Of a stretch of 6,251 nucleotides of DNA, positions 1 through 5,051 are shown piece after piece (position 1 is the first letter of the stretch; each line of letters starts with the position of its first letter). The DNA is from Bacillota bacterium. Lineage in GTDB: Bacteria; Bacillota; Clostridia; Peptostreptococcales; Anaerovoracaceae. The notes under the pieces are model-generated. The model was given only the letters and a program-made list of their open reading frames with translations, did no database searches and was not told the origin of the DNA. The position numbers were made by a program, and so were the translations under genes. Where the stretch lies: NCBI GenBank assembly GCA_016286935.1, contig JAEEUO010000074.1, positions 1 to 6,251 of the forward strand, given 5' to 3'.

Positions 1-1233
1 CGCGCGGAAAACGCCGTTTCCGGCCGCTTCGCGGAACTCGACGACATCATGGCCTTCAACCAGTACAAAGTCCTCGACGCCTTCCGGTCGAACCATGTCT
101 CCGACTCCCATTTCGTCTCCTATACCGGCTACGGCTACGACGATCCGGGCCGCGCGATGATCGAGAAGGTCTTCGCGACGGCGTTCCGGACCGAAGCCGC
201 GCTCGTCCGCACGCAAATCGTCAACGGCACCCACGCGATCTCGATGGCGCTGATGGGTGTCCTCCGGCCCGGCGACGAGATGATCGCCGCGACGGGGCTC
301 CCGTACGACACGATCCAGTCGACGATCGGCCTCGCGGAGAACTCGAAGGGGAAGGGGACGCTGCTCGACTACGGCATCACGTATAAACAGGTCGACCTCA
401 ACCCCGACGCGACGATCGACGTTCCCGGCGTTCTCGCGGCCATCACGCCGAAGACGCGCCTGATCCACGTCCAGCGTGCGACGGGCTACGCGTGGCGGAA
501 GGCGATCCTGATCCGCGAGATCGAGGAACTCTTCCGCGCGGTGAAGGCGGTCCGGCCGGACATCATCTGCATGACCGACAACTGCTACGGCGAATTCCTC
601 GACACGAAGGAACCGACCGAGGTCGGCGCCGATCTGATGGCCGGCTCCCTGATCAAGAATCCGGGCGGCGGCCTCGCGCTCTCGGGCGGCTACGTCGTCG
701 GCCGGGAGGATCTGATCGACCTCGTCGCGCGGCGCCTTTACACGCCGGGGATCGCGGGGGAATGCGGCCTGACGTTCGGCCAGACGCGGACGATGCTCCA
801 GGGCTTCTTCCTCGGGCCGAAGGTCACGAACGGCGCCGTGAAGGGCGCGATCCTGTGCACGCAGGCGTTTCAGGATCTCGGCTACGACGTCTCCCCGAAG
901 CCGCTCGATCCGCGTTCCGACATCATCGCCGCGATCAAGCTCGGCTCCCGCGAGGCGATGATTGCCTTCAGCAAGGGCGTTCAGTCCGCAGCGCCGATCG
1001 ATTCGTTCGTCGAGCCCGTTCCCGCGCCGATGCCCGGCTACGACGACGACGTCATCATGGCCGCCGGCGCCTTCATTCAGGGCGCGACGCTCGAGCTTTC
1101 GTGCGACGGGCCGATGCGCGAGCCGTACATCATCTACTTCCAGGGCGGCCTGACGTACGAGCACGCCCGTTTCGGCGTCATCATGGCGCTCCAGAAACTC
1201 AGGGAGGCAGGTCTTTTGCCCGATGTCCGGTAA
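1..1233 (+). CDS. Methionine gamma-lyase / aluminium-resistance (YnbB) family PLP enzyme, 5' partial
   Basis: Predicted cytosolic fold-type I pyridoxal-phosphate enzyme related to cystathionine/methionine gamma-lyases. The frame is open from base 1, and the 16 codons before the ATG at base 49 already match the family N-terminus, so that ATG is internal and the true start lies outside the window. The 410 visible residues are close to the usual length of a little over 400, so only a short piece is missing. Seen in the protein (numbered from the ATG at 49): a YTGYGYDDPGR glycine-rich segment near 25-35, QIVNGTHAI near 56-64, DNCYGEF near 177-183, and SLIKNPGGG near 200-208. Lys203 (bases 655-657) is the expected Schiff-base lysine. 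The true substrate of this family is unsettled; 'aluminium resistance' is a legacy name. In many Firmicutes the gene lies near miaA-hfq and lexA, which may fit the SOS gene found downstream. It overlaps the next gene by 11 bases. Confidence 0.93.
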   Translation, partial: RAENAVSGRFAELDDIMAFNQYKVLDAFRSNHVSDSHFVSYTGYGYDDPGRAMIEKVFATAFRTEAALVRTQIVNGTHAISMALMGVLRPGDEMIAATGLPYDTIQSTIGLAENSKGKGTLLDYGITYKQVDLNPDATIDVPGVLAAITPKTRLIHVQRATGYAWRKAILIREIEELFRAVKAVRPDIICMTDNCYGEFLDTKEPTEVGADLMAGSLIKNPGGGLALSGGYVVGREDLIDLVARRLYTPGIAGECGLTFGQTRTMLQGFFLGPKVTNGAVKGAILCTQAFQDLGYDVSPKPLDPRSDIIAAIKLGSREAMIAFSKGVQSAAPIDSFVEPVPAPMPGYDDDVIMAAGAFIQGATLELSCDGPMREPYIIYFQGGLTYEHARFGVIMALQKLREAGLLPDVR

Positions 1234-1957
1234 TCTTTCCTCCGCACCCGGTCCGGACGCTCCGGAGAAGCGCGAACGCGTCTTCGCGATCCTGAAATTC
1301 GCGCTCCTCATCGTTTTTCTCGTCGGCGTTCCGCTCTACATCTTTCTCGCGCACCCGGAGGTCATCGCGCTCCTGAAGGACAGGGATGCGCTGGAAGCCT
1401 TTCTGGAGGCCCACCGCAGCCACGCGCTCGTCATCCTTTTCGCGTTCCAGGTCCTCCAGATTGTCGTCGCGGTCATTCCCGGCCAGGCGGCGCAGTTCGT
1501 CGGCGGGTACGCGGTCGGGATCCTCGCGGGCTTCGCCGTCTGCATGGCGGGGATCGTCGTCGGCACGGTCATCAGCTATCTCCTCGCGCGCCTGCTCGGC
1601 CGCGATTTCGTTACGTTCTTCTTCAATAAAAAGACGACGGCGGACATCGAGGAAAAGATGCGGTCGGAAAGGGCGCACGCGCTCGTATTCCTTCTGTATC
1701 TCATTCCGATGCTCCCGAAGGACGCCGTCGCGTACGTCGCGGGCGCGTGCGGGTATCCGCTGCGGCTCCTGCTCCTGATCTCGACGGTCGCGCGGACGCC
1801 GGCGATGTTGCTCGGCATCGCGATGGGAGCCCAGCTCAGATCCGGAAACCACGCCGCATTGATCGTTCTGTTCTGCGTCGCGGCCGCGATCCTGGCGGTC
1901 ACCGTATGGAAACGCGAAAAAATAACGGAATTCGCGAACAAATGTTTCAAAAAGTAG
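1223..1957 (+). CDS. TVP38/TMEM64 (VTT/DedA-like) integral membrane protein
   Basis: This 244-aa polytopic membrane protein belongs to the SNARE-associated/VTT superfamily, which includes DedA proteins and eukaryotic lipid scramblases. A role in moving lipid or lipid-linked carriers across the membrane is known for relatives but is only inferred here. Hydrophobic segments lie near residues 21-43, 68-85, 92-122, 153-172, 181-203 and 211-229. Family hallmarks are a VIPGQAAQFVGGYAVG segment near 84-99 (a re-entrant loop in relatives), GTVISYLLARLLGRDFV near 114-130, and IPMLPKDAVAYVAG near 161-174. The ATG at 1223 is the only plausible start, because upstream in-frame codons offer none. The purine stretch at 1201-1207 is too far away (about 15 bases) for a good ribosome site, so translation is probably coupled to the upstream gene by the 11-base overlap. 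The last codons overlap a LexA-type palindrome belonging to the next gene's promoter. Confidence 0.9.
   Translation: MSGNLSSAPGPDAPEKRERVFAILKFALLIVFLVGVPLYIFLAHPEVIALLKDRDALEAFLEAHRSHALVILFAFQVLQIVVAVIPGQAAQFVGGYAVGILAGFAVCMAGIVVGTVISYLLARLLGRDFVTFFFNKKTTADIEEKMRSERAHALVFLLYLIPMLPKDAVAYVAGACGYPLRLLLLISTVARTPAMLLGIAMGAQLRSGNHAALIVLFCVAAAILAVTVWKREKITEFANKCFKK
1935..1948 (+). promoter_or_regulatory. LexA (SOS) box 1, upstream of the yneA-like promoter
   Basis: CGAACAAATGTTTC matches the Bacillus-type LexA/DinR operator consensus CGAACRNRYGTTYC. It lies inside the final codons of the TVP38-family gene, about 10 bases upstream of the -35 box. It starts 30 bases before box 2, close to three helical turns, so the two sites should lie on the same DNA face. 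Confidence 0.8.
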
Positions 1958-1986
1958 TTGACAAAGAACAAACGTTCTGTTAATCT
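1958..1986 (+). promoter_or_regulatory. SOS promoter of the LysM (YneA-like) gene
   Basis: The -35 box is a perfect TTGACA at 1958-1963. After exactly 17 bases comes TAATCT at 1981-1986 as the -10 box, so transcription should begin near 1993. The -35 starts on the base after the TAG stop of the preceding gene. LexA box 2 fills the spacer, so bound repressor would block RNA polymerase directly. A promoter this close to consensus implies tight repression followed by strong induction on DNA damage. Confidence 0.88.
1965..1978 (+). promoter_or_regulatory. LexA (SOS) box 2, between -35 and -10
   Basis: AGAACAAACGTTCT is a full GAAC-N4-GTTC palindrome with symmetric A/T flanks, the best of the three operator copies at this promoter. 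It sits wholly within the 17-base spacer between the -35 and -10 boxes, the classic position for repression by occlusion. Confidence 0.88.
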
Positions 1987-1996
1987 GTACCCGTAA

Positions 1997-2010
1997 AGAA
2001 CAAATGTTTC
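1997..2010 (+). promoter_or_regulatory. LexA (SOS) box 3, early transcribed region
   Basis: AGAACAAATGTTTC shares its 13-base core with box 1 and starts 32 bases after box 2. It falls just downstream of the predicted transcription start and ahead of the ribosome site (GGAGGG at 2020-2025). Three operators at one promoter suggest cooperative, tight control. Confidence 0.8.
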
Positions 2011-2032
2011 GCAAGAAACGGAGGGTACGAAA

Positions 2033-2335
2033 ATGAGAAAACACTATCGGATCAAGTCGAAAGGGCGCTTCTTCCTCTTTGTGGCGCTTTGCCTTCTGAT
2101 CGTATGCGGGAGCGTAACGGCCGTCGTTGGTTTCCCGACCGCTCATGCCGCCTCCGCCGACGAATACGTCGAAGTCGTCGTCCGGAACGGCGATACGCTC
2201 TGGAACATCGCCCGGACGTACGGACCTGCCCACACCGATACGCGTATCGTCGTCTATAATATCGAGAGAGTAAACGGCATCTCCGCTGATTCGCTTATGC
2301 CGGGTCAGATTCTCCTTGTGCCGGTTTCTCTATAG
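2033..2335 (+). CDS. YneA-like SOS-induced cell-division suppressor with LysM domain
   Basis: This 100-aa protein has a basic N-terminus (RKHYRIKSKGR), one hydrophobic segment near residues 12-35 ending in a signal-peptidase-like AHA-AS, and then a single extracytoplasmic LysM domain near 45-98. The LysM hallmarks are VVRNGDTLWNIARTYG at 49-64 and the terminal MPGQILLVPVSL. This layout (short, one membrane anchor, one C-terminal LysM, SOS promoter) is that of YneA of Bacillus and DivS-type proteins, which delay septation after DNA damage. The cell-division role is inferred from layout plus LexA boxes; LysM binding to peptidoglycan is a family property. The ATG at 2033 follows GGAGGG by seven bases. 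In Bacillus yneA is divergent from lexA, whereas here lexA is not in view and the upstream neighbour is a TVP38-family gene. The alternative is a generic LysM envelope protein under SOS control. Confidence 0.82.
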   Translation: MRKHYRIKSKGRFFLFVALCLLIVCGSVTAVVGFPTAHAASADEYVEVVVRNGDTLWNIARTYGPAHTDTRIVVYNIERVNGISADSLMPGQILLVPVSL

Positions 2336-2376
2336 AACGGTCGAATCCTTTACCGGATCGAACGTGTTTGGGGAAG

Positions 2377-2406
2377 AAAACCGCGGTCTCGGCCGCGGTT
2401 TTCCTA
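2377..2406 (+). terminator. Rho-independent terminator after the YneA-like gene
   Basis: A perfect 10-base inverted repeat, AAAACCGCGG (2377-2386) and CCGCGGTTTT (2393-2402), encloses the six-base loop TCTCGG and runs into T-rich sequence. It lies 41 bases after the stop codon and isolates the SOS gene from the heat-shock gene that follows. Confidence 0.88.
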
Positions 2407-2451
2407 TTGGAGCAGCTGCCGGAAAGATAAACAAAATAGAAACAAAAAACA

Positions 2452-2478
2452 TTAGCACTCACTATTGACGAGTGCTAA
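2452..2478 (+). promoter_or_regulatory. CIRCE operator (HrcA binding site)
   Basis: TTAGCACTC (2452-2460), nine bases, then GAGTGCTAA (2470-2478) is a perfect match to the CIRCE inverted repeat bound by the heat-shock repressor HrcA. The -35 box of the hsp20 promoter begins inside its spacer, so HrcA binding would block the promoter. HrcA control normally marks groESL and dnaK operons; here it governs a lone hsp20 gene. Confidence 0.96.
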
Positions 2479-2493
2479 CAACAGTGCTATAAC
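2465..2493 (+). promoter_or_regulatory. Sigma-A promoter of hsp20, embedded in CIRCE
   Basis: TTGACG (2465-2470), a 17-base spacer and TATAAC (2488-2493) predict transcription from about 2500. The -35 box overlaps the CIRCE spacer and right arm. An A-rich tract at 2428-2451 just upstream could act as an UP element. Confidence 0.85.
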
Positions 2494-2498
2494 AGAAT

Positions 2499-2568
2499 CG
2501 AACAGAGGGACAGGGCAAACGAAGGGATGCCTACCCCGGATACGAAACCGGCCCGAAGCCCCTGTTCG
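2499..2568 (+). other. Structured 5' leader of hsp20 mRNA
   Basis: The predicted leader is about 108 bases long. CGAACAG (2499-2505), a bulged A and GGG (2507-2509) can pair with CCC (2559-2561) plus CTGTTCG (2562-2568), a 10-bp stem at the very 5' end of the transcript. Smaller pairings inside include GGGC 2513-2516 with GCCC 2551-2554, and CCGG 2536-2539 with CCGG 2548-2551. The ribosome site (AAAGGAGG, 2593-2600) lies outside the stem and appears free, so this resembles a stabilising 5' cap hairpin more than a classic thermosensor. Function is not known. Confidence 0.45.
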
Positions 2569-2608
2569 AACGATAAAAGCAAATCATCTGTAAAAGGAGG
2601 GAAATACA

Positions 2609-3058
2609 ATGTATCTGCCGAAACTCTATACCGAAAACCTGTTCGATGAATTCTTCGATGACTTTCCGCGTTACGTGAACTGGAACGAACCGGAACGCAA
2701 ACTGTACGGCCGCCATGCGGACCGCCTGATGAAGACGGACGTCCGTGAGAACGGCGATGCGTACGAGATCGCGATCGATCTGCCGGGCTTCAAGAAAGAA
2801 GAGATCGCTCTTGAACTCGAAAACGGCTATCTGACGATCAGCGCCACGAAATCCCACGAGGAAAAGAAGGAGGAAAAGGGCAAGCTGATCCGCCAGGAGC
2901 GCTACAGCGGCGCGATGCAGAGAAGCTTCTTCGTCGGCGAGACCCTCACCGAAGAGGACATCAAAGCGTCCTTCCGCGACGGCGTTCTGGAACTGACCGT
3001 TCCGAAGGCCGAAGCGAAGAAACTGCCCGAAAAGAAGACGATCCTGATCGGCGACTGA
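2609..3058 (+). CDS. Small heat-shock protein, Hsp20 / alpha-crystallin family
   Basis: This 149-aa cytosolic ATP-independent holdase chaperone would bind unfolding proteins during heat stress and keep them refoldable. The N-terminal arm (1-38) contains YTENLFDEFFDDFPRY. The alpha-crystallin domain spans about 39-133 (KTDVRENGDAYEIAIDLPGF, then ENGYLTISA, then RSFFVGETLTEEDIKASF) and ends with the family signature DGVLELTVPK at 124-133. The C-terminal tail carries the I-x-I oligomerisation motif (ILI, 145-147). Length and layout are typical of the family. The start follows AAAGGAGG with eight bases between. Expression is probably repressed by HrcA through the CIRCE site over the promoter. The gene stands alone, with terminators on both sides; its stop is TGA followed immediately by TAA. 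Confidence 0.97.
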   Translation: MYLPKLYTENLFDEFFDDFPRYVNWNEPERKLYGRHADRLMKTDVRENGDAYEIAIDLPGFKKEEIALELENGYLTISATKSHEEKKEEKGKLIRQERYSGAMQRSFFVGETLTEEDIKASFRDGVLELTVPKAEAKKLPEKKTILIGD

Positions 3059-3078
3059 TAAAGCTGATAATACCAACG

Positions 3079-3114
3079 AAAATCTTCGCGTCTGCTTGAC
3101 GCGAAGATTTTTTT
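3079..3114 (+). terminator. Strong terminator after hsp20
   Basis: A perfect 14-base inverted repeat, AAAATCTTCGCGTC (3079-3092) and GACGCGAAGATTTT (3098-3111), has a five-base loop and a run of seven T. It lies 20 bases after the hsp20 stop. Confidence 0.95.
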
Positions 3115-3160
3115 GTCAAACTGTATGTCGTTTTCGCCTCCGTTTCGAACCACAAGATAT

Positions 3161-3185
3161 ACCGCCCGTTTTCGGACGGTTTTTT
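3161..3185 (+). terminator. Second terminator-like hairpin in the hsp20-stomatin gap
   Basis: ACCGCCCG (3161-3168) pairs with CGGACGGT (3173-3180) apart from one C/A mismatch, around a TTTT loop, and runs into six T (3180-3185). It may be a backup terminator for hsp20. No gene is visible between the two hairpins. Confidence 0.6.
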
Positions 3186-3196
3186 GCGCAAAATCA

Positions 3197-3225
3197 TTGA
3201 CAAGGGCACTGATTTGTGTTAAATT
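3197..3225 (+). promoter_or_regulatory. Sigma-A promoter of the stomatin-like gene
   Basis: A perfect TTGACA (3197-3202), a 17-base spacer and TAAATT (3220-3225) predict a start near 3232, leaving a leader of about 26 bases. No operator-like palindrome overlaps it, so expression may be constitutive. Confidence 0.85.
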
Positions 3226-3257
3226 ATTCACAAAGAGTATGAAAGGAGGACACTGCA

Positions 3258-4157
3258 ATGCCTCAAACCATCATTACGATCGTCATCGTCGCGCTCGTTA
3301 TCGTCATCCTTCTCCGCTGCATTCGAATCGTCCCCCAGGCCAGCGCCTGGATCATCGAATCCTTCGGTAAATATAAGGTGACGTGGAGCGCAGGCCTTCA
3401 CTTTAAGATTCCGATCATCTACCGGATCGCGAAGAAAGTCAGCCTGAAGGAACAGGTCGCCGACTTCGAGCCCCAGCCCGTCATTACGAAGGATAACGTC
3501 ACGATGTCCGTCGACTCGGTCGTGTTCTTCTACATCTTTGATCCGAAGCTCTTCGCGTACGGCGTCGAACGGCCGATCGCCGCGATCGAGAACCTGTCCG
3601 CCACGACGCTGCGTAACATCATCGGCTCGATGACGCTCGATGAAACGCTGACGTCCCGCGACAACATCAACAGCCGCATCACCGCCATCCTCGACGATGC
3701 CACCGATAAATGGGGCATCAAAGTCAGCCGCGTCGAAGTCAAGAACATCGCTCCGCCGAAGTCCATTCAGGAAGCGATGGAAAAACAGATGAAGGCCGAA
3801 CGGGAAAAGCGTGAAGCGATCCTGACCGCCGAAGGTAAGAAACAGTCCGCGATCACCCTTGCCGAAGGTGAAAAAGAGGCCGCGATCCTCCGTGCCGACG
3901 CCGTCAAGGAACAGCGCATCCGTGAGGCACAGGGCGAAGCCGAGGCGCTCCTCGCGATCCAGTCCGCGCGTGCCCAGGGCATCCGCATGATCAACGAGGC
4001 GCACCCGTCCGAACAGTACCTGAAGCTCAAATCGTTCGAAGCGGCCGAAAAGATGGCCGACGGCCAGGCGACGAAAATCATCGTACCGTCCGAGATCCAG
4101 AACCTCGCGGGAACGGTCGCCGCGGTGGGGGAAGTGCTGAAAAACCCCGAAAAATAA
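3258..4157 (+). CDS. SPFH-domain protein, stomatin/prohibitin (QmcA-like) family
   Basis: This 299-aa membrane-anchored scaffold protein is expected to oligomerise into rings or microdomains at the cytoplasmic membrane; relatives associate with membrane proteases and flotillin-like domains. Seen: an N-terminal hydrophobic anchor (residues 4-19), then the SPFH domain, about 22-185, with the stomatin signatures QASAWIIESFGKYKVTWSAGLHF, PVITKDNVTMSVDSVV, ATTLRNIIGSMTLDETL and KWGIKVSRVEVKNIAPP. A charged coiled-coil follows, about 172-240, rich in EKQMKAEREKR and AEGEKEAA-type repeats. The tail ends at VLKNPEK. The start follows AAAGGAGG by eight bases. Bacterial stomatins are usually paired with an NfeD membrane protein; none is visible here, and a 181-aa single-pass protein of unknown family follows 16 bases downstream in the apparent operon. 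Family assignment is firm; the precise role is not. Confidence 0.96.
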   Translation: MPQTIITIVIVALVIVILLRCIRIVPQASAWIIESFGKYKVTWSAGLHFKIPIIYRIAKKVSLKEQVADFEPQPVITKDNVTMSVDSVVFFYIFDPKLFAYGVERPIAAIENLSATTLRNIIGSMTLDETLTSRDNINSRITAILDDATDKWGIKVSRVEVKNIAPPKSIQEAMEKQMKAEREKREAILTAEGKKQSAITLAEGEKEAAILRADAVKEQRIREAQGEAEALLAIQSARAQGIRMINEAHPSEQYLKLKSFEAAEKMADGQATKIIVPSEIQNLAGTVAAVGEVLKNPEK

Positions 4158-4173
4158 AAGGGGAGGATGAACT

Positions 4174-4719
4174 ATGAACGCAGCGCTCGGATCGTTCGTG
4201 CCGTTCATCACGCTGATCATCATCTTCGCCGTGATCGGCAACGCGATCAAAAGCAACCAGAGAAAAGCCCGCGCCCATCAGGAATATCTGAATCGGGAGG
4301 CCGCAAAGACCTCCCCGGGCCGCCCTGCTCCTTTGCGAACAAATGTTCCAAAAGGGAACAGCGGATCCTCCGTACAGTTTGACCGCTCCGGTCAGCCCGT
4401 GCCGTCCGCCCGTGCCGGCCAGTATGACAAGGTCTCCACATCCGCCTACGTTCCGTCGTCCCGCCGGAAAGACTCCGCGGCCTCGGTCAGCCGGACCGCG
4501 TCCCAGTCCGGACGCATGATCCGGACGACGAACGACGGGTTCCTGATGGAGGACCGCCAGAACGACTGGCTCGCCAAACAGATGCGCGAGGAGTCGCGTG
4601 CCCTGAAGGCCACGTCCGATATGTTCGACCTCAAGGCACAGCACGCCGCCGATTGCGACGCGCGCGACCTCAAGGAGACCCACGCGCGCGACCACAGACT
4701 CGGCCGACTCGACCGCTGA
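4174..4719 (+). CDS. Unknown single-pass membrane protein, stomatin operon partner
   Basis: I do not recognise this 181-aa protein. It starts 16 bases after the stomatin-like gene, with GGGGAGGA as ribosome site, so the two are probably cotranscribed and may work together (inference). A hydrophobic segment at about residues 8-24 (FVPFITLIIIFAVIGNA) is followed by a basic stretch, predicting an anchor with the bulk in the cytoplasm. Residues 45-115 are Ser/Pro/Arg/Gly-rich and probably disordered. Residues 125-175 look helical and charged, and end with the spacing H157-x3-C161-x8-H170-x3-H174, which could bind a metal. It resembles no NfeD protein: no multi-pass region and no OB-fold pattern. 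A perfect LexA-type palindrome lies inside its linker-coding DNA. Codon use matches the neighbours and the stop is TGA. That it is a real gene is well supported by context and ribosome site. Confidence 0.8.
   Translation: MNAALGSFVPFITLIIIFAVIGNAIKSNQRKARAHQEYLNREAAKTSPGRPAPLRTNVPKGNSGSSVQFDRSGQPVPSARAGQYDKVSTSAYVPSSRRKDSAASVSRTASQSGRMIRTTNDGFLMEDRQNDWLAKQMREESRALKATSDMFDLKAQHAADCDARDLKETHARDHRLGRLDR
4336..4349 (+). promoter_or_regulatory. Intragenic LexA-type palindrome
   Basis: CGAACAAATGTTCC contains the perfect 12-base GAAC-AAAT-GTTC operator core, in the same orientation as the copies at the SOS promoter. It encodes Arg-Thr-Asn-Val-Pro in the linker of the stomatin partner. No good promoter is visible next to it. 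Its right half also pairs with GGAACA at 4355-4360 as a small inverted repeat. The sequence match is clear; binding by LexA is unproven. Confidence 0.5.
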
Positions 4720-4855
4720 GACGTCGAAAAACGGCATAGGTAAAAAAGAGAAACGAAAACGGACGATAAAGATATCGACCCCCTCAAAAAAAATCGCTTA
4801 AATCGGCTGTTTTTCGGTCACATCTCAGAACCATTGAAATTTCAACGTTAACAGG

Positions 4856-4894
4856 CTCCCCCGGGTTCCAAAAGGCCCGGGGGAGTGCTTATTT
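4856..4894 (+). terminator. GC-rich terminator hairpin after the stomatin unit
   Basis: CTCCCCCGGG (4856-4865) and CCCGGGGGAG (4876-4885) form a perfect 10-base stem with a 10-base loop, followed by a short, interrupted T-rich stretch (TGCTTATTT). The tail is weak, but the stem is very stable and is placed to end the stomatin operon, 137 bases after the stop. Confidence 0.7.
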
Positions 4895-4984
4895 GCCGTA
4901 TATGGTATTATCTCTTCCGAAAATTTATGTTTTAGGAATAGTTGCACATTTCGGGATCACTCCCCTTGCGCATGGTTATCCATC

Positions 4985-5024
4985 AAAAAACGCATCGCGG
5001 CGGTCCGTCGCTCCGATGCGTTTT
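4985..5024 (-). terminator. Terminator of ruvX, probably bidirectional
   Basis: AAAACGCATCG (4987-4997) and CGATGCGTTTT (5014-5024) form an 11-base stem around a 16-base loop. Read on the - strand it runs into six T about 28 bases after the ruvX stop; read on the + strand it ends in four T. It would separate the two convergent units. Confidence 0.85.
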
Positions 5025-5051
5025 GATTCGTGTTCTGTTTTGACTTCTCTT

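Larger units (their letters stand above)
4720..5051. other. Intergenic region between convergent units, no supported gene
   Basis: This 332-base gap lies between the stomatin partner (+) and ruvX (-). It holds an A-rich stretch (4740-4800), back-to-back palindromes TTGAAATTTCAA (4834-4845) and GTTAAC (4847-4852), the GC-rich hairpin at 4856-4885, a possible extended -10 (TGG-TATTAT, 4903-4911) without a -35, and a bidirectional hairpin at 4987-5024. Composition is noticeably richer in A and T than the genes. No frame with a convincing start and ribosome site is present. Confidence 0.6.

Noticed and set aside
49..51. ATG at base 49 as the true start of the PLP enzyme
   Set aside because: The preceding 16 codons are open and resemble the family N-terminus, and no ribosome site precedes this ATG.
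1272..1287. GCGAA-N6-TTCGC inverted repeat as a degenerate SOS box
   Set aside because: The GTTC half is CTTC and the centre is GC-rich; such repeats are common by chance in this codon-biased DNA.
492..1295. A 267-codon + frame inside the PLP enzyme gene
   Set aside because: It is an Arg-rich out-of-frame shadow; the correct frame shows conserved PLP-enzyme motifs throughout.
1199..2233. A 344-codon open frame on the - strand
   Set aside because: It runs antisense through the TVP38-family gene and the SOS gene, is extremely Arg/Asp/Glu-rich, and has no family match. It is a shadow of GC-biased codons.
2527..2649. A 40-codon leader frame upstream of hsp20
   Set aside because: The only purine stretch touches the start codon, too close for a ribosome site, and the frame runs over the hsp20 start. 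It is more likely structured leader RNA.
2993..3004. GGAAC-N5-GTTCC inverted repeat at the end of hsp20, as another LexA site
   Set aside because: The spacer is one base too long for the LexA operator and its centre lacks the AAAY pattern.
3228..4256. A 342-codon open frame on the - strand
   Set aside because: It is antisense to the clearly recognisable stomatin gene, has low-complexity composition and would cross that gene's promoter leader and the next gene.
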